From positions 215,377,000-215,440,999 of the forward strand of contig OY986439.1 in assembly GCA_963920525.1 (NCBI GenBank): a stretch of DNA of 64,000 bases, read 5' to 3'. The DNA is from Dichetophora obliterata (Eukaryota > Arthropoda > Insecta > Diptera > Sciomyzidae). The notes beneath the pieces were generated by a model. It had not been told where the DNA came from and searched no databases. It saw nothing but the letters and a program-made list of their open reading frames with translations. A program made the position numbers and the translations under genes. Of this stretch, positions 12,121-22,804 are shown piece after piece. Within the stretch, counting starts at the first letter, position 1. Each line of letters opens with the position of its first letter.

Positions 12121-12488
12121 GTCCCTATTGAAAAATCCTTTTCTACACCGCACTCTGGTGTAAAAGATTAATACAAATTTATAAAACTTAATCACTTGTC
12201 GTGCTTAAAATTCATACTTAGCAAACCTATATTTAGCAAAGCCATGTATGGGCTGGTCCCAAGGCATATTAACCAGGTAGGCTCGATAGAAGAGACGCTC
12301 TCAAAATTTGAAATCTTGTTCTTCTTCACATTGTGAATTGAAATGCTTGTCACAATCAGCTGTTTCACAAAATCAAGATCAGAGTGTCGTGCAATATTTT
12401 GTTTGCTTACTTAATGCCTTAGTTCAACACATGTGCTAATATGGGTTGCCGTGCATACTTTTTGTGCTTTTTGTGTTCAAATTTAAAT

Positions 12489-12689
12489 AGGGGTATTCAC
12501 GACTCAGTGCACTTGCCAGTGCAGGTGAGGACTTGTGCAGTTAGGTTATTATGAACACCACTGTCAAAGCTGTCAAATTTTTCAACGTTCACAACTGCTA
12601 AAGTCCTAAAGTTTAAGGCAAAAGTAGAAAAGCATTTGTGGACAAGCCCTTAACTGCAATGGCAAGTGCACTGAATCGTGAATACCCCT
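12489..12689. mobile_element. 201 bp MITE with ~35 bp inverted ends
   Basis: The left end AGGGGTATTCACGACTCAGT continues GCACTTGCCAGTGCAG. The inverted right end reads AGGGGTATTCACGATTCAGT and GCACTTGCCATTGCAG, so there are only two differences in about 36 bases. AAT flanks both sides (12486-12488, 12690-12692); a TA duplication with a GGGG end is an equally valid reading. The high arm identity implies a young element. The same 3 bp target length as the other small elements here points to a PIF/Harbinger-like source. Confidence 0.75.
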
Positions 12690-12835
12690 AATATTTATAT
12701 ATATATTGCAATGGAAATTAATTTTTAATGGTTAATTTTCCATTTCTCATTAAAAAAATTATTGAGTGTTTGAAAATTCACGAAAAAGTTTTGAAAATTG
12801 CCGGAAAGCTTAGGATTTTGTCTTTATTACTATAT

Positions 12836-13000
12836 GAAATCGTTCGTGGGGGTCCGTTAAGATCTCGCAAATGGTAGCACCTAAGGGCATAAAATTTACA
12901 ACATTTGTTGTCAAGGCTTATATCTCGAATAATAAAAAAAAATTGCCACACCCCCTTTTACCGCCCACAAATCAATAAAAACGCTATATTTCTACAGTAA
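12836..13000 (-). repeat. Inverted copy of the 16.6-16.87 kb repeat end
   Basis: ATCGTTCGTGGGGGTCCGTT, TAAGATCTCGCAAA and, further on, TTGCCACACCCCCTTTTACC are the reverse complement of blocks at 16866-16620 (AACGAACACCAGCCAGCACG, AAAAAAGGGTGTGGCA). The two copies are ~3.7 kb apart in opposite orientation. I read them as two insertions of one family. Confidence 0.55.
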
Positions 13001-13980
13001 AAGTAAAATATTTTTTTTTACATAAAGCCGGTATTTTCTCAAAAACTACCGTTATTACTACGAATTATGGAAAGTAAATTATTGAAGTCTGAAAATTCAT
13101 CTTTCATTTGGTGTATAAAATATATGATTTATTTATTCTCGGTTGAAATAATTTCATAATTGCAGAAATATTTAAGATTAAACTTGTACAAAGATAAGGC
13201 AAGAAGAATCATGATTTCCCAATGTAGGGAATGTTTAATTTAAAACATGTTAATTCTATTTTTATACCATATTTTGTGAATTAATACTGTAAAAACATCT
13301 TTGAAATTTGTTTATTTTTGTTTTTTAGTATGTAGAGTAAATTTACCTATAATTTTGGGATACTTTGTCAAATATCTTGCGATATGTAAAAAAAAAAATA
13401 TATACATAGCAACTGAAAGGTTTATTTATAGGCTTTTTGAATAAGATATATTTTTGCCTATTAATAACGCGCCTTAAGGAGAAAATAACGGGTATATCAG
13501 TAATAAAAAGTAAATATAATATGAAATCTCTAATAAAATGAAATGTGTTGCTAAAATATATATGGTTTGTATTTTTTCTGACAGATAATTTAATTCCCTT
13601 TCAAATAACGTATTAATATTTAAGATCGATTGGTTATTGGCAAGGATATAGATGTTTTTTGAATAGATATTTTAGAAAAAAAAAAAAATTTAAAAATCGA
13701 ATATCGATAATTTCTTTCGTATATCTTATTTTCTCAATGAGTACTTTAAAACTGCATTTTCAAATCTTGGCGCCCCGGTAATCGGTATCGTGCCTATTGA
13801 TTTCTTGCAACTACATATATGACACAAAATAGTAGTGTAGAAGAATGCATACGTAAGTACCAAAGTATAACAATAGAACTAAATCTGGCAACTATGGGTG
13901 TAAGCTCAACTTTTTTGTTTGACATGATTTTGACAGAATTGTAGGTATTACAAACACAGAATATAAGGGGTACTTTTTAA
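13001..13980. other. AT-rich stretch, no gene seen
   Basis: Contains only weak frames. A truncated repeat head lies at about 13488. Confidence 0.45.
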
Positions 13981-14028
13981 AGTCTCTCCGCATCGAGCCT
14001 TCCTGGTTAATATGCCTTGGGTTGGTCC

Positions 14029-14245
14029 TATTAATTGTTTTCTCTCAACATTTCTTTTTTACACTCTATATGCCACCCTTCTGGGGGTCTCCATACAAAA
14101 AACACAAAAATAGAATATATCATTGCTCGTTTACACAAAAACGTGACGAATGAGACTCGAAAAATTTTTTGTGTCAAGACTCGAAAAATTTCACTCAATA
14201 TCAAATCGCCGCCTAAGAAGTTTCACTTCAAAAATTATATCTTTA
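14029..14245 (+). repeat. Repeat copy related to 48.5-48.7 kb
   Basis: TTCTCTCAACATTTCTTTTT, GCCACCCTTCTGGGGGTCTC, ACAAAAACGTGACGA, GAGACTCGA and CGCCTAAGAAGTTTCACTTC recur in the same order near 48518-48695. A third, shorter copy lies at ~48355-48425. The class is unknown. Confidence 0.55.
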
Positions 14246-14249
14246 TATA

Positions 14250-15830
14250 AAATTAAAAGACAACTTGCAATAATAGAGATTACAAGCTAGTAAGAAGACA
14301 GTTTTGTTTATAAAGCTTAGGCACTCATATTTTTTGAGCGCCCCTGCGTTACGTCGTAATGCTATTTTTTGAACCACTGTCAGCGTCACTCAATCTTGTT
14401 TGCGCTCATATTTTTATTTCGATATAATTCGTTTTTCTACAAATGCAAATAATAGACTTGGCAATTGTTGTTGGTGTCATTTTTCTATATCTATGTAAGT
14501 GGCTTGCTGCAGCTTTCTGCATTAGCTGCTGCACACTGAAATATGAGCTCCTCTTAGATACTTTTGCTATTTTTTGGGGTTTTTTTTTATCATTATTTTG
14601 TTTTCTCTATTTATGCAGCTTTAGCAGCGTGCTCTAGTGTTCATTTGCTGCAGCATTTCTTTTTTTAAATTTAGTTTTATTTTTATCTCATGTAGCAAAT
14701 GTGAAGATTGCATAAATTTGTTGAGATACTTTTTAAGCCATAAAGCATACAAGTGGATGTGTCGGCTGCTAGTGGGTGGATGGATGCATGTGGTTTTTGC
14801 TTGTATCTGTTTGTTGGAATCTTATGCGTCTCACAACTCGTTGGTATAACGACAACATAAAAATAAATAGCCAAACAAATGCTTCATGTTGCAAGCAACT
14901 TTTTTGTGTTCAACAGCTGTAATAAAAAGGAAAGTAAAACTAAAATAAATCGTGACAGTCCGACAACGATGAGCAAAACGATGGAATATCAACTCTGGAC
15001 TGTCCACAGAACAGGGACTCATAAATTCCACTTAAAAGTAAGAGCAACAACAGCATGTGCAACAACAACGACAGCAACATACAAAAAATGCAAATTTAAG
15101 CATTGCTGATGGCGTATTTCTGTGGTCTCAGTGTGTGTGTGTGTGTTGGTGTGTGTGTGGGCTGAGAATATTAGTTTATTTGTTTGAGTGGGTGAGAGTG
15201 GGAGTGTGGGTGTGTTTGCTTGAGCATGTTTGTCTTGCAAACATGACAAATAGCTGTGCGCGGCACAACTTGCAGCAAATATTTGCTCATGTTCGACATT
15301 TGTCAAAATATTCAAATGTCGCCAACGCATCTTCCTCTTCCCCTACTAAGGCATTGACAGATTCACTACTGCATCCATCAGCAGCGTTTTTTATTTGACA
15401 TTTTCAAACACCTTCACTCATATCCTTCACCACAGGCAGGCCAAGTCAGGATTATGTCAGCAGGAACTACTTAAAGCCTCTCACATAAGTAGTTCAACGC
15501 AGTCTTCATCGACTCAATACAAACTCATCCACTAATTCACACACACACCGTCAGATGTAGTGTACTGCTTTCACCAGCCCGCTTCAAACTAGGTATGTCA
15601 GTTAATCGACCTTGGGCGACATGAATACAGGCAAGGATACTAAGAATAATTTTTATGCAGCTCATCTTCAATGAATGACTTTCTCTTAGGAGGGACTTGC
15701 CTTGATTTGCTCTACGTAGCAAATAACCTCAAAAGGTTTCAATATGCATGCCCATCGAGCTTCATCACTTTAAACACCGCACAGTGGGCCAGCCAGTACT
15801 GTTTTGTGGCCAAAAGTCAACATCTCGGCT
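14250..15830. other. Unique-looking DNA with GT/CAA-rich tracts
   Basis: The less AT-rich part, 14400-15480, has CAACAACAACGACAGCAAC and GTGTGTGTGTGTGTTGG runs. Open frames up to ~113 codons exist on both strands across the same bases and are composed of simple repeats, so none is supported. It could be conserved non-coding DNA. Confidence 0.4.
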
Positions 15831-16866
15831 TAATATAATGATAGATGGATTAAATTTGATACATGCAGTATATATACAATATAATAAACCTATTAGAGAA
15901 CAAAAATGGGCGGAATTTAACAATTACCACGCCTTCCTCTCTTACATAACACAACAAATTTAAGCGTTATAATATTTTGTGTTGAATTTATATCAAAATA
16001 ACTCACTCAAAAATATGTAATACATGTGTAGATTTATAAGAATTATTTTTCCACGCCCACCTCCAATATTTTTTACACGAAATTTGTATAGCATTAAGAA
16101 GGAGTCGTCGTAAACCAATAAAATTTGGTTTATAAATAAGTTGTAATTGGCTCTATAAGATCACAGACAAAAATATTTGTAAATCCGCCCACAACCACGC
16201 CTACCTCCCATATAAAACAAAATCTTAAAACACTAAATTTTTTTCGTATTGAAGTTATATTGAAATAGCTCACTCAAAATATGAAATGTATGTGTGGATT
16301 AAAAAAAAATTGCCCACTTCCCACTTCGCATACGAAATTCGCATAGCAATAAAAAGGTGTCGTCGTGTAGCAATGAAATTTGGTATATAAATTGAAATCG
16401 TCTGTATAAGATGACTGACGAAAATATTTCCAAATTCGCCCTCAACTACGCCTACCCAATGTAACAAAAAAATTTAAAACTCTACTTTTTGGAAAGTATT
16501 GCAGGATAAAATTATTCCCAATGCCCATTTTTAGTGCTTTGTCGACAGTAACCATACAAGCTTAGCTACAAAATTGTAGTCTTATACAACCTAAACCGTC
16601 TTAAATAAAGCATTTTTGTTTATTTGTGGGTGGTAAAAAAGGGTGTGGCATTTTTTTTATCAACCGAGATATTAATCTTAATAACAGATATTGTATATTT
16701 GGTGGCCTGGGTTTACCATCAGGAATTCTAATAGTTTGAGCGATATTGGGGGGTGTGGCAATTTTTTTGTTATTATTTCGGATATTAGCCTTGACAACAA
16801 CTCGTTACCGTTTCTGAGATCTTAACGAACACCAGCCAGCACGAACGATTTTATGTATATAGATTT
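15830..16866 (+). repeat. Interspersed element with ~3 internal tandem units of ~265 bp
   Basis: CTCACTCAAAAATATG (~16001) and CTCACTCAAAATATGAAATG (~16268) mark successive units. Each unit carries 'AAATTTGGT.TATAAAT', '..TATAAGAT', and a 'CGCCCNC..CTACGCCTACC' block; an earlier eroded unit starts near 15840. The downstream end (GATCTTAACGAACACCAGCC to about 16866, ATTTTATGTATATAGAT) matches the inverted copy at 12836. Such internal tandem units are typical of non-autonomous insect repeats. The class is unresolved. Confidence 0.55.
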
Positions 16867-16869
16867 TTG

Positions 16870-18848
16870 CGTAAACACTGAAACTTCATTGCATTGTCAA
16901 CGAAATTAGAAGATTTTATATAAAATTTTTAATTCGAGATTTTTTGAGGGAATTTTTGCTTTTCACTGGAAATATTTTAAATAAGTCCAACAAATTTTAG
17001 CTTTTTCTAAGCATTCAACAAATTTGAAGGGAAAGAAAAAAAATTCACCATAAACATTTTCTTTTTATTCCCTTAATGTCCCCAATAACAACTACAAAGA
17101 GCTTGAACAAGGAAAAAGTGAAAACACACAGTTTGCCAAACTTTTTTAAACATATTACTGGTGTATATTCTTTGAAATAAATAAGCTCTTAAAAAAGCTT
17201 CAAATACTTTTTGCTTTGAGAATCACTGCATCTTCAAGAAGCAGCGAAGTGCTTAAATTTCATATGAACTCATTGATTAGACATTAGAAAAAAAAAAAAC
17301 AAAAACTTATACCATGGCCAATGGCTAGCTTTAGATTTATTGCTTGAAAACTTTTTGGCAAAACTTAAGTGAGTCAGTCTGGCCACAAACACAAAACTTT
17401 TGGCAAAATTAATAAAGGATTCTCACCAAATTCGTCAGAAGTAATTGAAAAACAAACGGTTTTGCAAAGAAGAAAACTGTGCTTTACTATTGGCTATAAT
17501 AAATTATAAAAGCAAAATTAATTATATATCTGGAGACATTTTGGGATACCATGAAAAACAATTTACAAAGATGGGAAAAATCTTAAACCAAAAATAACAT
17601 TTATCTTTCCTTCCGGCTTAGCAAATTTCAAAAACTGTTGGCATTGAAAAAATTTTATTGATTGTTGTACAAATATAGAACGATACTTAACAGAGTTACT
17701 CATTGAATTTTCCTTTATTGCATTATTTTATTTTCTGCCAAACAGCGTCTCAAACCAAAAAGTTTGCACTTTAGGGCAATTACTTTGGTTCATTTATACT
17801 TTTATTGCTTTGTTCTCTTTTGTTGCTGCTCAAACCAGCAACAAACCGCACCCGTACTCACTTACTTATTGGTGAGTGGAAATTAAAATTTTAAGGCTAA
17901 TAAAAGATTTTTATGAGCCAATAAATGCGTCACTCCTCTCCTTGAATTTCAATAACATACAGACAGAGCATGAAGACAAAACCGTTAAGATTTGCACACA
18001 AACTAAGGAAATTTGCGAACAAAGATGACGATCATAAAATTAAATAAATTGAAAGAGAATGAGAATGAGTGCCAAAAAAAAGTAACATGAAATAAAATTT
18101 TAAATTTAAGCACTACACACAACAGGCGTTCACCAATTTAGTATGATGGCAATAGCTTGAAAAACAAAACCTGGCTAAAATCAAAACATTTCAAGCTTGG
18201 TGTAACTCTCAAGTGGTTAGAGAAATGGAAATGAAAACAACATAAGTACAAGTGAACAACAATAAAAGTGCGCTTTTATGACCACAGATTTACACTTTAT
18301 TAAAAAGTCATGAAGCAGCAAACTACTCTACACCTGAAGCTTAACTATTTTGACTATTTCGAACTTTCTGTTTTTAGAGCGTTCAGTGTCAACAACAGAA
18401 GCAAGTGTCATGAAATATTCAAAGAAAGGAAAACAGCAGATTCAAACAATAACCAACAATTTAATGAAAATCTTTGGCTCAGACGGTTTGCATAATTTGC
18501 ATAAATCGAAAAGTGTGCTTCAATCAACACGTCGAAAACTTTCGGGCACTATTTGTTGTAGCTGCATGTGACATTAGCCAGGTGACCTTGCTTTTATCAA
18601 AATCTACCCTGACCTTGATGCATAGCACAAAATTCATTGCAGTGCATTACTTTCAATTTTACCCTGATCACCTCCGTAACCCACTCCTTTCATAGCATCG
18701 CCTTACCAATCACTTATGCCGGCATTCTACGATTTCTTGAGTTTTTTCTCTTTCAATGTTATTTTTGCTTCGAAAAAGTCCTTCGGAATTTTGCTTTGCT
18801 TCATTTAAATATTAATGACTTTCACCATAAATCGTTGGGTTGTTTTTT
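16870..18848. other. AT-rich to mixed DNA, no gene seen
   Basis: Frames around 18310-18950 (up to 103 codons) overlap one another and lack domains. No repeat boundary or RNA gene was recognised. Confidence 0.45.
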
Positions 18849-18881
18849 AACCGACTTCAAAAAGGAGGAGGTTCTCAAGTT

Positions 18882-19152
18882 TTTCTTTTTAAAGATCAAA
18901 GAACCAAGGCATGCGCCTTATACACACAAGGTTTGGTCTTTGACATGAAAGGAAAGGGATCGATTATTTAGATGAATTGATTGGAACCATACGTGAATTA
19001 TTGATTAGGCGCAACAACCTTGAAAGACAATTTTAATTGCTTTTAACCGAGGCTAGTGTCCTGCCTTAACCTCGGCAAGCATTTCCCGCCCTTAGTTGTG
19101 CCTGTCCTTTAATTCCACATTTTCCACAATTTAGTTGTGGATTTTTCGTTTC
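18882..19152 (-). mobile_element. 5'-truncated SINE, same family as 33.0-33.4 kb
   Basis: Read on the minus strand this copy matches the body of the SINE at 33017-33418 almost throughout: TTGTGGAAAATGTGGA, GCTTGCCGA.GTTAAGGCA, AATAATTCACGTATGGTTCC, TGCATGCCTTGGTTCTTTGA variants. It lacks the tRNA-like head, so it is 5'-truncated, as expected for target-primed reverse transcription. Its 3' end abuts a T-rich run (~18881) on the plus strand. Confidence 0.8.
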
Positions 19153-19858
19153 GTTTAGTTGTGGAAGTTCGTTGGTTTCTTTGTTTTTTTTTCTTTTAAT
19201 GTATTTACATCGAAAACTCTTAAGTACTCTCCCGATTGCCGTAATTTTTTGTCAACAGATAGAGACATTGAACACGAAGGTGCCTGTCTGGGCGGTATTC
19301 GACAAAGCGGCGTGGCAATATTAGAAAAATACTGTAGCTCGAATAATATTGACACTAGGGTACAGAAATTTAGTACAGGGGTAGGCACAATTATGACAAA
19401 TTACGGTCAAGAAAGTGGGTGTTATTGGACAAAGAGGAGTTGCAATATTAGAAAAACACTGTATCTCTATAATAATATTGACAATAGAGTAATAAAATTC
19501 GCTACAAAAATGGGTACAATTATGACAAAAAATTATAAAGAAAGTGGGTGGAATTCGACAAAGGGCGTGTCAATATTAGAAAAACACTAAATCTCGAATA
19601 ATATTGACACTAGGGTACTGAAATGTACTGAAATGTACTGAAATGCAGGGGTAGGCACAATTATGACAAATTACGGGCAAGAAATAAGGCATTATTGGAC
19701 AAAGGGGTGTGGTAATATTAGAAAAGTACTGTATCTCGAATAATATTGACACTAGGGTAGTAAAGTTTGTTACAAGAATGGGTAGAATTATTACAAAACG
19801 CGATGAAAAAAGTGAGCAAAATTCGAGTAAGGGCGTGATATTATTAGAAAAACACTGT

Positions 19859-20522
19859 CAGCCCTATTCCAAAATCCCACGGAGCGTAAATTTTCTTTCG
19901 GAATAGTAATGTCGTATTCTGCAATCCGAATCATTAAATCGTATTCGAACATTCGTAGCATTGCTATTCCACAATCCGAACGCATCAACTTGTGACAGCT
20001 GTTTTTCGGACTTTTTCACGAAAGCCTTGCCTCGACGGACTTGTTTACGACAAAGAAAACAATTCAATTTTTATCGAATAAGGTCGTAAAATAAAACTTG
20101 TAATTAATTTTTGGTCAATGCAGGTAAAATATTTTCTTTTAAACCTGTGAATATGTTAGTTGAAATTCATTTAGTTCGTTTCCTACATTTCGTAATCCAT
20201 TTCCAAAGTGTTGATGGAGTCTCGCAATATTCTTCGACGAATTTTCATAGATTATCTTTGTGAGAAATCTTCCTTTTATTGAGCGAAAATTGCAATGAAA
20301 TCCATTAAAAATCATAGCTAAAAATACTATGTTGATCAAAAACACTTTTTCAATTTTTCTTTTTATTTATTTGTCTGATGTTGAAACCAGTTGTTTTCGA
20401 ACTCCCGAAAGTAAGTTCGAAAAGGGGAAGTTTCGTGCGGAATTTGGATTAGCAAATTTGTCGTATTCGTAGCGTAGCTTTACGTTCGGAAATTCATTAC
20501 GAAGGATTCTGGAATAGGGCTG
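19859..20522. mobile_element. 664 bp inverted-repeat transposon with TGT target duplication
   Basis: The ends CAGCCCTATTCCAAAATCC and, inverted, CAGCCCTATTCCAGAATCC match at 18 of 19 bases. TGT flanks both sides (19856-19858, 20523-20525). Joining the flanks restores the satellite phrase CACTGTATCTC seen in neighbouring units, so the empty site is known. Short minus-strand frames inside (for example KNIARLHQHFGNGLRNVGNE near 20190-20245) look coding-derived but are unidentified. A 3 bp duplication suggests PIF/Harbinger; related to 5398-5886 by its terminal motif. Confidence 0.85.
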
Positions 20523-20750
20523 TGTATCTCAATTAATATTGACACGAGGGTACTGAAATTTGGTGAAAGAGTATATAGAATTATAACAAAACACGATCAA
20601 GAAAGTAGGCGAAATTTTACAAAGGGTTCTAGGGTAATAAAATTCGTTACAAAAATGGGTAGAATTATTTCGAAAGTTTATCATATTCTCTAAAAAGGAA
20701 GAAATGAAAAATTTTTGAAAAAAAACCGACTTCAAAATCAGTACAAAGTA

Positions 20751-21080
20751 AAAAATTTTTTAAAACTATTTTCTCTATTAATTGCTTGGTCAAATTTGAT
20801 AATTTATTTATGTATATGATTATATTAAAATTTTATCAAATTTTTTCTAATTTGTTTTCAAGATCGATGTCCATAACGATGTCAACGAAAAATCCAACAT
20901 GTTTTTTTTATTTTTTTTTTACATAAATTGCGTGGAAATGAATAAGAAAAATATCAGTTTTGGTTTTTCAAAGGAATGTGCTAAGCAAACCTTAGCTACG
21001 TATACAGAATTGAGCTGGAATGGATGAAATATTTTTTGACAATCAAAAAGTATACCTCAGGAATATAGATAGATTCTGGT
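20751..21080. other. AT-rich stretch, no gene seen
   Basis: No frames or repeats recognised apart from poly(T) runs. Confidence 0.45.
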
Positions 21081-21084
21081 TGGG

Positions 21085-21820
21085 TCCTTTTCGCAGAATT
21101 TCAAAAACTTGAAAAAAATCTTGAAAAAAAACAATCTTGAATCGAAAATCTTGACAAAAAAAATTTCAAACTCAAAATCTTGAAAAACCTACGCATAGAA
21201 TGTGCTCTTTAATTCGCGCGCTTTAATTTCTTAATTGAAAATTTGACACTATTTCGAAAAGTGGTCACAATGTATTCTTTAACAATTTAGTCAAATTTTG
21301 AATAAGTGTCAAATTTCGAAATGTACAAGTTTTGCAAAGAATGTCATATTTAATTTTGAATAAGTGCCAAATTGAAAGTGCCAATTGTCATAAATAAGTG
21401 ACAAATTTTGCAGAAAAATGTCAAGTTTTAAAAAACATGTGTTTATAAATGGACAAAAAACCACCACGTCCTCGTCGTTTGTCTGGATGACGCTAAGTGT
21501 GTTAAAAATAAACATAAAAAATTAATTTAAATATAATTTAATTATAACTAAATATATAAAAATTTTATTAAATATATAATTAAATATATAAAAAACCATA
21601 AAAAATTAAAAAATTAAAAAATTATAAAATTGCCAAAATGTGGCATTTGCGTTTTCGAAGTTAGACACTTTTCCGTTTTTTTTCTTGAAATTATACACTT
21701 TAGTCGAAAGAACATTTCTTAAAATTTCAAGATTTTTTTCAAGATTTATGCATATTTTGTGTTTTCTAGATTTTTTTTCAAGATTTCAGTTTCAAGATTT
21801 TTTTTTCAGATTTTTGTGGC
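21085..21820. repeat. Inverted clusters of a TCTTGAAAAA motif
   Basis: The left cluster (~21105-21190) repeats ATCTTGAAAAAAA-type words. The right cluster (~21725-21815) repeats the reverse complement, TTTTTTCAAGATT. Between them TGACAAATTTTG-like words recur. The arrangement could fold back on itself, but the motif is simple and imperfect. Confidence 0.4.
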
Positions 21821-21946
21821 TTAAGATTGGACCGCTCCTGATAGATTTGAAGGAATTTGTAAAAACTTCAAAGAAAAAAATCAGACTAAATTTTAAACGA
21901 AAGGAAATAAAATTATTTTTACATAAATTTTAACAACTCAAAGTTG

Positions 21947-21978
21947 TAACGTACACAACAAAAAAGTTGTGTACGTTA
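21947..21978. repeat. Perfect 13 bp hairpin
   Basis: TAACGTACACAAC, six A, then GTTGTGTACGTTA: arms 21947-21959 and 21966-21978 pair perfectly. No T-run follows directly, so it is not a terminator. It sits at the downstream end of the decayed coding fragment next to it. Confidence 0.55.
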
Positions 21979-21984
21979 TCAGGC

Positions 21985-22265
21985 ACGAAGCAATACAATT
22001 TGCTATCATTACATCATCAGCTTCTAAGAAGGCTCTTTTGGTTTTGTCAGGATGTCCATTCCTTTTTAAATTTGTCAATATTTTTTGTTTGGTTTCAACA
22101 TCAACTTAATCGTTCAAAAATGCATATTTGATTCGTTCAATTGCCATAAATACTTGAGCGTTTACATGCACACTTTCTCAGATTTTGGCGCCAATTGATT
22201 TGAACATTTTCAGTTCTTTTTGCATCAATATTTCATTATATGTTGCTTTTGCTGCCACTTGACAA
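21985..22265 (-). pseudogene. Decayed coding fragment, unidentified
   Basis: One minus-strand frame runs about 94 codons with only two stops and a protein-like composition: CQVAAKATYNEILMQKELKM, then a stop after IGAKI, VFMAIERIKYAFLND before a second stop, then ILTNLKRNGHPDKTKRAFLE and ADDVMIANCIAS. The even charge spread and lack of AT-driven residues distinguish it from surrounding chance frames. I do not recognise the family. It is probably a transposon or gene fossil. Confidence 0.4.
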
Positions 22266-22804
22266 ATAAATCAAAACTTTAAATAAATTTTATTTAACTT
22301 AATTTTAATTTTATTTACGCTATTTTTTTCTCAACTGTTAAACTGATTCTCTTTTTATATCCTAGCTTAATTATTGCAAAATATCCGCTGATTCAATATT
22401 TTAACTCTGCGAATCCACCTTGAAAAAACCAAAATATTAATGTTTTTTATCAACGAGGCGTTATTAAATAAATTGAATTCAAACAAAGCCCAAACGCTCT
22501 GACAACATATGAATGGAGAATCATTACCAATGATTAATGTGAGTAAAACAAGTATTTTGTTTAAATTTGAAAGATTTCCATTGAATGAAACAAAAATAAA
22601 AAACATTAGTTTGCTTTTAAGACTGAAGTTTATTAAGTGAAAACCAAAAAAATAATGAAAGGTAATGAATTTCTTAGACTTCGTTAGATTTCCTTCATGA
22701 TGATGTAATGTTATAACCTTGCAGATTTTTCTATAATTTTTAGGAATTTTTTGAACAAAATATAACATAAAAATTATGTAAAAAATTGTGTTTGATCTTC
22801 AAAA
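22266..22804. other. AT-rich DNA, no supported gene
   Basis: A 133-codon minus-strand frame (22768-22367) is present but is rich in F, L, I, N and K with no domain, as expected of chance frames at this composition. Confidence 0.4.

Larger units (their letters stand above)
12251..14028. mobile_element. Candidate inverted-repeat element, ~1.78 kb
   Basis: The left arm (~12251-12300: CCCAAGGCATATTAACCAGG then TAGGCTCGATAG) and the right arm (13981-14028, inverted: CCCAAGGCATATTAACCAGG then AAGGCTCGATGC) are inverted copies. A clean target duplication is not visible and no transposase is readable. A 201 bp MITE lies inside at 12489-12689. It may be a transposon or just two repeat copies in opposite orientation. 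Confidence 0.45.
18849..20750 (+). repeat. Satellite-bearing interspersed element, copy 1
   Basis: It starts with AACCGACTTCAAAAAGGAGG and a GTTCTC block. Its body is a satellite of ~127 bp units (19265-19858 and 20524-20690) with the recurring phrases TATTAGAAAAACACTGTATC, GAATAATATTGACACTAGGG, TGGGTAGAATTATTACAAAA and GAAAGTGGGTG. Unit starts near 19341, 19470, 19596 and 19738 give the period; the fourth is lengthened by a short TGAAATGTAC triplication. A second AACCGACTTCAAAA lies at about 20725. The element is split by a SINE and by a 664 bp transposon, listed separately. Confidence 0.65.

Noticed and set aside
15019..15398. Overlapping open frames of ~103-113 codons on both strands
   Set aside because: They run through CA/GT and CAA simple repeats, lack domains and exist on both strands across the same bases.
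19155..19590. 143-codon frame as a gene
   Set aside because: The frame is the translated ~127 bp satellite; repeats of the DNA unit explain it.
22367..22768. 133-codon minus-strand frame
   Set aside because: F/L/I/N/K-rich composition expected by chance in AT-rich DNA; no recognised motif.
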